NCBI GenBank assembly: GCA_039586095.1
Contig: JBDHLB010000107.1
Span: 1-5,914 of the forward strand
Direction: 5' to 3'
DNA: 5,914 bases
DNA from: JBDHBD01 sp039586095
GTDB lineage: Bacteria; Gemmatimonadota; Gemmatimonadetes; Palauibacterales; Palauibacteraceae
This document shows, piece after piece, positions 1 to 4,330 of this stretch. Numbering within the stretch: the first letter of the stretch is position 1; each line of letters starts with the position of its first letter. Below the pieces are notes generated by a model that saw nothing but the letters and a program-made list of their open reading frames with translations, was not told the origin of the DNA and ran no database searches. The translations under genes were made by a program, and so were the position numbers.

Positions 1-1
1 T

Positions 2-886
2 GGTGAAGAATACCGCGACTTCGTCGTGCAGTACGCGTTCGTGACGTCTCCCGGCGGCAAGCTCGTCGGTGTGCTGCGATTGCGCGACGTCTTGTTCGGG
101 CCGCCGGATTCGCGGATCCGGGACCTCATGATCCGCGAGCCGCTGGCGGTGAAGGATACCGATCCCCTAGACAAGCTGCGTGCGACGTTCGAGGCTCATC
201 CGTTCTTCGGCGTTCCGGTGGTGGATGCCGAGGGTGGGCTTCTCGGCATCGTTCGTCGGGCCACGGTCAACGAGGCGCTCGCTGCGCGAAGCGAAGACTC
301 TTTTCTCAAGGTTCAAGGCATCGTCGCCGGCGAGGAGCTGCGGTCGATGCCCCTGTTGCGTCGTTCTCGGCGGAGGCTGGCCTGGCTCAGCACGAACATC
401 GTGCTCAACGTGATTGCCGCGAGCGTGATCGCCCTGTACCAGGAGACTCTGGCGGCGGTCATCGCGCTGGCCGTGTTCCTCCCGATCATCTCGGACATGA
501 GCGGCTGTTCGGGAAACCAGGCCGTCGCCGTGAGCATGCGGGAGCTGGCGCTCGGCCTGTTGCGGCCGTCCGAATTCTGGCGCGTGTGGCGAAAGGAGGC
601 GGCGGTCGGGGTGATCAACGGCCTGGCGCTGGGGCTGCTCATAGGGGCCGTCGCCTGGGCCTGGAAGGGCAACGCGGTCCTGGGGCTTGTGGTTGGCGTC
701 GCGATGATGCTGAATACACTTGTGGCGGTCTCCCTCGGTGGTACGGTCCCCTTGGTGCTGCGTCGGCTGGGATTCGATCCCGCGTTGGCGTCGGGCCCGA
801 TCCTCACGACGGTCACGGACATGTGCGGCTTCTTTCTGCTGTTGAGCATCGCAGCGACGCTGCTGCCCAGACTGATCGGGGGATGA
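2..886 (+). CDS. mgtE: MgtE-type magnesium transporter, C-terminal part (5' end off window)
   Basis: This is a Mg2+ channel of the inner membrane, gated by cytosolic Mg2+ through its CBS domains. The frame is open to the left edge, so the gene starts upstream; the GTG at 26 lies inside the CBS region and is not the true start. About 294 residues are visible, against roughly 450 for the family; the N domain and most of CBS1 are missing. Numbered from the codon at 2, residues 9-40 end CBS1 and about 40-98 form CBS2 (VPVVDAEGGLLGIV). A linker helix follows, then five likely membrane segments from about 125 to 292. The ending matches MgtE closely (RRLGFDPALASGPILTTVTD), including the conserved pore aspartate at codon 818-820. 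The usual GGNxGxQ motif reads SGCSGNQ here (500-520), which suggests a divergent subfamily. The linker after CBS2 has fewer acidic residues than is typical. Family assignment is firm; transport of Mg2+ is inferred from it. Confidence 0.93.
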   Translation, partial: GEEYRDFVVQYAFVTSPGGKLVGVLRLRDVLFGPPDSRIRDLMIREPLAVKDTDPLDKLRATFEAHPFFGVPVVDAEGGLLGIVRRATVNEALAARSEDSFLKVQGIVAGEELRSMPLLRRSRRRLAWLSTNIVLNVIAASVIALYQETLAAVIALAVFLPIISDMSGCSGNQAVAVSMRELALGLLRPSEFWRVWRKEAAVGVINGLALGLLIGAVAWAWKGNAVLGLVVGVAMMLNTLVAVSLGGTVPLVLRRLGFDPALASGPILTTVTDMCGFFLLLSIAATLLPRLIGG

Positions 887-892
887 TAATCC

Positions 893-905
893 GATGCCCA
901 GCATC
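893..905 (+). repeat. Short perfect inverted repeat after mgtE
   Basis: GATGC-CCA-GCATC forms a five-base-pair stem with a three-base loop, beginning seven bases after the mgtE stop codon. No T-run follows, so it is not a standard rho-independent terminator. It could be chance. The rest of the 129-base gap shows no clear promoter. Confidence 0.2.
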
Positions 906-1004
906 TCCAAAGAACTCGACTCGTGTGTCCGACCCGTGATTTTCCTGGAGCGTCGCGAATCCGGTCTGATCTGCGATCGAATCTTGCGGATGAGACGCCT
1001 ATCT

Positions 1005-1010
1005 GGTGGG
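1005..1010 (+). promoter_or_regulatory. Ribosome binding site that decides the cotransporter start
   Basis: GGTGGG lies five bases before the ATG at 1016. The same frame is open back to a GTG at 923, but the extra 31 residues look unlike a transporter N-terminus and no comparable site was noticed there. The ATG at 1016 is therefore the better start. Confidence 0.55.
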
Positions 1011-1015
1011 TTCTC

Positions 1016-3274
1016 ATGAGCGCGTCACCTGCAGAGAAGCTCGAGAGAGGGACAGCGGCAACGGGATCCGACGAAGCACCCGGGCCCACTCAGAAGTTCG
1101 GGACGTTCATCGGGGTCTTCACGCCGAGCGTGCTGACCATCCTCGGTCTGATCATGTACCTACGCTTCGGCTGGGTCGTCGGGAACCTCGGGCTCCCGCT
1201 CGCCGTCCTGGTCGTCCTGTTGGCCAGCGCGGTGACCTTCGTCACGGCGCTCAGCGCCTCTGCCCTGGCCACGAACATGCGCGTCGGGGTCGGCGGAGAG
1301 TACTACATGGTGGCCCACAGCCTGGGCCTCGAGCTGGGTGGGACGATCGGAATCCCCCTGTTTCTCTGCCGGACACTGAGCATCACGTTCTACAGCTACG
1401 GCCTGGCCGAGACCTTCCTGTGGCTCTGGCCCGCGGATCGAGGTTCCGCTCCCGCCTACCTGGTGCCGGTTCTGGCCGGAATCACGGTCGTCGCCATCAC
1501 GGCAGTCGCGGGCAGAAGTGCGGGCCTGGCCCTCAAGCTCCAGATCCCGATCATGGCGGCCGTCGCCCTTTCGCTGATCGCGTTGGCGGCCGGCGCGCTG
1601 AGCGGCGGCTTGCGCGCGCCGGAGCTGACCGCCTCCTACCGGACGGCACCCGAGGGGTTCTGGTACGTCTTCTCGGTCTTCTTCCCAGCCGTCACGGGGT
1701 TCACCGCGGGAATCGGCTTGAGCGGTGATCTCGCGGACCCCCGGCGAGCGATCCCGCGCGGAACGCTGCTCGCCGTGTCGACGGGGGCGGCGGTGTATCT
1801 GGCCGTGCCAACGCTGTTATCGCTTTCGTCGCGGGTCACCTTCGACGATCTCGCTCGCCCCGGCGTCGGCGTCTGGACCTCGATCGCGGTGCTCGGCGCG
1901 TGGCTGGTCTTCCCGGGCATGTGGGGAGCGATCCTGTCGTCGGCGTTCGGTAGCGTACTGGGCGGGCCGCGCGTCCTCCAGGCGCTGGCCAGGGACGGAT
2001 TGGCGCCGGCCTTTCTCGCGCGCGTCACGAAGACCGGCCAGCCGTTGATCGCCACCTGGATCAGCGGGTTGCTGGCGCTGTCGGCCGTGGCGCTCGGGGG
2101 GCTCAACGCTGTTGCCCAATTCGTCACCATCCTCTTCCTCACCCTGTACGTGACGATCAACCTGAGCGCTGCCGCCGAGAAATGGGCCGCCGACCCCTCG
2201 TACCGGCCCACGATCCATGTCCCGTGGCAGGTCTCCCTGCTCGGGGCGCTGGGGGCGGTCGCGGTGATGTTCCTGATCAATCCCTGGGCCGGGATCGCCG
2301 CCGTGTTCCTGGAGCTGGCGCTCTACCTGTACTTGCGGCGCCGCTCGTTGCAGAGAAGGTGGGGCGACGCCAGAGCCGGGGTCTGGATGTCGCTCGCGCG
2401 GTTCGCGCTGATCCGAGCGCGCTCGCACGGTCTGGATCCCCGCAACTGGCGGCCGAACATTTTGGCGTTCGTCGGCGACGCGCAGAAGCGGATCGGGCTC
2501 CTTCGCCTGGCGACGTGGTTCACGGAAAACCGCGGTGTCGTGACGGCGTTACGGCTGATGGAGGGCGACCTCACCGAGGACACCGTTTCGATCGAGCGCG
2601 AGCGTGCGCAGATGGACCGCGCCCTCGCCGAGCGTGGCCTTACCGCTTTCTGCGAGGTCGGCGTGGTTCCCGATTTCGAGACCGGGGCGATCAGCGTGGT
2701 GCAGGCCAGCGGAATCGCCGGCCTGCGCTCCAACACCATCATGGCCGGCTGGCCGACGAAGCCCGGACGGCTCGAAGCGTGGCTCCGCATCGTGAGGGCG
2801 GTGTCGCGGGCGGGAACGAGTACCATCATCGCCCGACTCAAATGGTCGCACGAGCCGGGCCAGCAGAAGCGCATCGACCTGTGGTGGGGCGGCCTGCAGA
2901 ACAACGGCGACATGATGCTGCTGCTCGCCCACCTGCTGAGCCTCAATCCGGAGTGGCGGGACGCGAGGATCGTGGTCCGCTCGATCGCGCGGGACGAACG
3001 GGAACGCGATACCCAGACCGAAAGCCTGGCGACGCTTCTTGCCGAGGTTCGCATCGAGGCGGACACCGAGGTCATCATGAAACCGGAGGGAAAAACCGTC
3101 GCCGACGTGATCCACGAGCAGAGCGCGGGCGCGGACGTGGTCTTCCTGGGACTGCGGGACCCGGAGCCCGGCAAAGAGAAGGCGTATGCCCGCCGCATGG
3201 AGGAGCTGGTCGAGGAGTTGAACACGACCGTGTTCGTCCACAGCGCAGGCAGCTTCGCGGGCAAGCTGATCTAG
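1016..3274 (+). CDS. SLC12-like cation-chloride cotransporter (APC superfamily permease)
   Basis: This 752-residue membrane protein resembles eukaryotic Na-K-Cl and K-Cl cotransporters along its whole length. Residues about 28-440 form the 12-helix LeuT-fold core; 441-752 form the cytosolic C-terminal domain, with family landmarks NWRPNILAFVG (from 477) and IDLWWGG (from 620). TM1 runs from FGTFIGVF (28). TM3 carries Tyr126 in FYSYGLAET, the position of the K+-binding tyrosine of NKCC1. TM6 has FFPAVTG with Pro224 and Thr227, the positions of two further K+ ligands. TM8 has A305-x-x-S308-S309, the pattern of the NKCC Na+ site, where KCCs lack the serine pair. TM10 keeps Tyr378, matching the second chloride site. 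The Trp of TM1 next to the ion sites is Leu43. Likely role is coupled uptake of cations with chloride, but many bacterial homologues are annotated only as amino acid permeases and the substrate is unproven. It follows mgtE on the same strand. Confidence 0.88.
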   Translation: MSASPAEKLERGTAATGSDEAPGPTQKFGTFIGVFTPSVLTILGLIMYLRFGWVVGNLGLPLAVLVVLLASAVTFVTALSASALATNMRVGVGGEYYMVAHSLGLELGGTIGIPLFLCRTLSITFYSYGLAETFLWLWPADRGSAPAYLVPVLAGITVVAITAVAGRSAGLALKLQIPIMAAVALSLIALAAGALSGGLRAPELTASYRTAPEGFWYVFSVFFPAVTGFTAGIGLSGDLADPRRAIPRGTLLAVSTGAAVYLAVPTLLSLSSRVTFDDLARPGVGVWTSIAVLGAWLVFPGMWGAILSSAFGSVLGGPRVLQALARDGLAPAFLARVTKTGQPLIATWISGLLALSAVALGGLNAVAQFVTILFLTLYVTINLSAAAEKWAADPSYRPTIHVPWQVSLLGALGAVAVMFLINPWAGIAAVFLELALYLYLRRRSLQRRWGDARAGVWMSLARFALIRARSHGLDPRNWRPNILAFVGDAQKRIGLLRLATWFTENRGVVTALRLMEGDLTEDTVSIERERAQMDRALAERGLTAFCEVGVVPDFETGAISVVQASGIAGLRSNTIMAGWPTKPGRLEAWLRIVRAVSRAGTSTIIARLKWSHEPGQQKRIDLWWGGLQNNGDMMLLLAHLLSLNPEWRDARIVVRSIARDERERDTQTESLATLLAEVRIEADTEVIMKPEGKTVADVIHEQSAGADVVFLGLRDPEPGKEKAYARRMEELVEELNTTVFVHSAGSFAGKLI

Positions 3275-3315
3275 CCTCCCGGGGACGCCGGATCCCGCAC
3301 GGGTAGATCGTCGCC

Positions 3316-3327
3316 GCGGCCGGCCGC
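3316..3327. repeat. 12-base GC-only palindrome downstream of the cotransporter
   Basis: GCGGCCGGCCGC is a perfect self-complementary sequence 42 bases after the cotransporter stop codon, inside a very GC-rich patch. There is no following T-run, so I do not call it a terminator. It marks the edge where the remnant region begins; it may be no more than local base composition. Confidence 0.3.
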
Positions 3328-3332
3328 CGGGC

Positions 3333-3512
3333 CGCCAGCTGTCGTCGAAGTTCATCGATCTACCCTCCGACGAGGTGGACCGCGAGATCGAGGACGCACA
3401 GCGCCGGATCTGCGAGTGTATCGGCCTGGATCCTTGCTCCCTCTGGCAGTGGTCCGCGGACGACCCGCAGAATCTCACGCTGACACACATCTATCGACCG
3501 CGCTCGGCCTGA
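3333..3512 (+). pseudogene. Remnant of a GAF-domain sensor protein
   Basis: The frame starting at 3333 reads through LSSKFIDLPSDEVDREIEDA, then CECIGLD, LWQWS and LTLTHIYRP, ending at a TGA at 3510-3512. From memory this matches the opening of the GAF domain of PAS/GAF sensor kinases and related regulators, where the segment LSAKFINLPADEVDREI is typical. Only about 55 residues survive of a domain of about 150, with nothing of the kinase or other output part. No start codon or ribosome binding site precedes it; the frame just runs back into the 3' end of the cotransporter gene. Similarity seems to stop near 3500, where a different gene fragment begins, so this looks like one side of a deletion junction. 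The exact parent protein cannot be named. Confidence 0.72.
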
Positions 3513-3740
3513 GCTTCGGCCTGCCCCGAGAGCAGAGGGCATGCTCGTGCTCGGGTTGTGCACGCGCAACCTCGGGGCCGCGTTCGCGCCGCCTTTTTCT
3601 CGGGCGCTGCCGTCGATGAGCGCGCCATCATCATGGTCGCACTCGGGGTGCCGTTGATGACACTGTGTTCGGGCGCGACCGCCCTTTGGCTGAGGCGCCG
3701 TGCGGAGAGATCTCGTTCCCTCAATCGGGAACATGCGTAG
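3497..3740 (+). pseudogene. 3' remnant of a bile acid:sodium symporter-like (SBF) gene, frameshifted twice
   Basis: Three consecutive pieces in three frames read as one protein end. Frame of 3497: TALGLSFGLPREQR, to about 3538. Frame of 3541: MLVLGLCTRNLGAAFAP, to about 3591. Frame of 3600: SGAAVDERAIIMVALGVPLM, then a hydrophobic stretch and a basic tail ending with TAG at 3738-3740. The order is that of the last two helices of SBF/bile acid:Na+ symporter family proteins (the TRNLGAA motif, then DERAIIMVALGVP). The first break is explained by one lost base near 3539-3540; the second lies at the T5 run 3594-3598. The N-terminal three quarters of the gene are missing, replaced by the GAF remnant. 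A 60-codon open frame with a GTG at 3558 covers the last piece but begins in non-homologous frame, so I do not treat it as a gene. Family assignment rests on recalled motifs. Confidence 0.65.
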
Positions 3741-3745
3741 GAAGG
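3739..3745 (+). promoter_or_regulatory. Surviving ribosome binding site of the flavoprotein remnant
   Basis: AGGAAGG precedes the ATG at 3749 by three bases and overlaps the TAG that ends the SBF remnant. Stop and start are only eight bases apart, the spacing of translationally linked operon genes. This implies that SBF and the flavoprotein gene were true neighbours before decay. Confidence 0.55.
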
Positions 3746-3748
3746 CCA

Positions 3749-3922
3749 ATGAAGGTCATCATCATCGGCGGAGTCGCCGGCGGGGCGTCGTGCGCCGCGC
3801 GCCTGCGGCGTCTGGACGAAACTGCAGAGATCACCTCCACAGCACCGCCGAGCTGGTCCACTTCGCGATCAAGCATGAACTCGTGGCGATTCGAGCGATC
3901 CGTGTCCCGAGCGCGCCGGTAG
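3749..3922 (+). pseudogene. 5' remnant of a CoA-disulfide reductase / NADH oxidase-like flavoprotein
   Basis: The first 29 codons (3749-3835) read MKVIIIGGVAGGASCAARLR then RLDETAEIT. This is the FAD-binding Rossmann start (GGVAGG) of pyridine nucleotide-disulfide oxidoreductases of the CoA-disulfide reductase type, often fused to a rhodanese domain in bacteria. Family members have 450-560 residues and continue with a FERGPYVSFANCGLPY-like segment carrying the redox cysteine. Here the match stops after EIT, and the frame continues for 28 unrelated, Ser/Arg-rich residues to a TAG at 3920-3922. Those residues are an out-of-frame reading of the response-regulator remnant. The 57-residue product would lack the rest of the FAD site, the NADH domain and the cysteine, so it cannot be an enzyme. 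Because start codon and ribosome binding site are intact, a short chimeric peptide could still be made. Confidence 0.75.
3832..3897 (+). pseudogene. 3' remnant of a LuxR/NarL-type response regulator
   Basis: The frame from 3832 reads HLHSTAELVHFAIKHELVAI. This is the C-terminal end of the LuxR-type helix-turn-helix domain of NarL/FixJ-like response regulators (typically KLxLHSTAELVRFAIRHGLV just before the stop). The receiver domain and the recognition helix are missing. The usual stop after this segment is absent: the frame runs on through unrelated residues to 4036-4038. The join with the flavoprotein remnant falls at about 3831-3836 and is out of frame. Together with the GAF remnant upstream it hints that a sensor-regulator pair once flanked the SBF and flavoprotein genes, though the two need not have been partners. 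Confidence 0.7.
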
Positions 3923-3973
3923 GGGTTTCCCGAACGGCCGAGAGTCAGGTGCCCGCCGAACGGGGCCTCGCCA
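3898..3973. other. Unassigned spacer between remnants
   Basis: I recognise no gene, repeat or signal here. It separates the response-regulator remnant on the plus strand from the 3' end of the small minus-strand ORF and may hold further degraded sequence. Confidence 0.4.
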
Positions 3974-4222
3974 CTAGAGCGAGATCGCTTGGCCCGATGC
4001 GCAAGAGATCACGCTCCGGGATTTCTCGTCGCCCTTGACCGAGACGACCGTCGTCTCGACCCATTCGTATTGCCGGAGCGCCGCCATCCTGGTCTGGAGA
4101 GACTGCTTCACCTTGGCGACGTGGTCCGTTTCCCCGGCGGAAGGAGGAGCCTCCTGTGCCGCGAGCGAGGTCGCGAGACAGCACACTACCGTGACAATGA
4201 GACCTGGTTGGCGATAGCTCAT
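3974..4222 (-). CDS. Small secreted protein, probably the truncated start of a larger exported protein
   Basis: The 82-residue product opens with a signal peptide: MSYRQPG, a hydrophobic core LIVTVVCCLATS, and a likely cleavage site after LAA-Q (about residue 22). The mature part contains KVKQSLQTRMAALRQYEWVE and TTVVSVKGDEKSR. This resembles the N-terminus of an uncharacterised family of exported bacterial proteins in which a similar 'QYxWxETTxxSxKGExK' segment is followed by a Cys-Tyr-Tyr-containing region and a much longer chain. Here the resemblance ends at KSR, and 14 further residues (VISC...ISL, from the codons near 4014) lead to the TAG at 3974. I infer a 3' truncation at the edge of the remnant region. 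The ATG at 4222 is chosen over upstream in-frame starts because of its ribosome binding site and signal peptide. It lies 108 bases after the arylsulfatase stop, same direction. Function unknown. Confidence 0.6.
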   Translation of the reverse strand: MSYRQPGLIVTVVCCLATSLAAQEAPPSAGETDHVAKVKQSLQTRMAALRQYEWVETTVVSVKGDEKSRSVISCASGQAISL

Positions 4223-4227
4223 ACGAT

Positions 4228-4233
4228 CCTCCC
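4228..4233 (-). promoter_or_regulatory. Ribosome binding site of the small secreted ORF
   Basis: On the minus strand GGGAGG lies five bases before the ATG at 4222-4220. It is a near-ideal Shine-Dalgarno site and decides this start over the in-frame ATG at 4312. Confidence 0.7.
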
Positions 4234-4283
4234 ACCTCGTTCGGCCGGACCGGCTCGGATCAATCTCTTGCAGCCCTGGCGTC

Positions 4284-4297
4284 CCGGTCGAGACCGG
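4284..4297. repeat. Perfect inverted repeat between arylsulfatase and secreted ORF
   Basis: CCGGTC-GA-GACCGG lies 34 bases past the arylsulfatase stop, minus strand direction. A second, smaller one (GCCGG-A-CCGGC) sits at 4244-4254. Neither has a T-run, and the loops are very short, so a terminator is doubtful. They could be weak hairpins in the transcript or operator-like sites; no evidence separates these. Confidence 0.3.
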
Positions 4298-4330
4298 ACA
4301 CTCTGCTTCCAAGCCGTCCTTGCTCGAGGC

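Noticed and set aside
923..1015. N-terminal extension of the cotransporter from the GTG at 923
   Set aside because: The extra 31 residues show no family similarity, and a Shine-Dalgarno-like GGTGGG sits five bases before the ATG at 1016.
2323..3264. Minus-strand frame of 313 codons opposite the cotransporter C-terminal domain
   Set aside because: Antisense shadow with Ser/Arg-rich composition and no recognisable motif.
2182..3306. Long plus-strand frame of 374 codons within the cotransporter gene
   Set aside because: Its product is very rich in Arg, Gly and Pro, as expected from an off-frame reading of GC-rich coding DNA; the overlapped frame has clear SLC12 homology.
3558..3740. 60-codon ORF with a GTG start as a small membrane protein
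   Set aside because: Its first 14 or so residues are an off-frame reading of the SBF remnant and the rest is the SBF tail; better explained as frameshift debris.
3360..3749. Minus-strand frame of 129 codons across the remnant region
   Set aside because: It runs antisense to the GAF and SBF remnants, which have family-like motifs on the plus strand; no ribosome binding site or domain was seen.
4284..4297. Rho-independent terminator for the arylsulfatase
   Set aside because: The inverted repeat has a two-base loop and no T-run on the minus strand.
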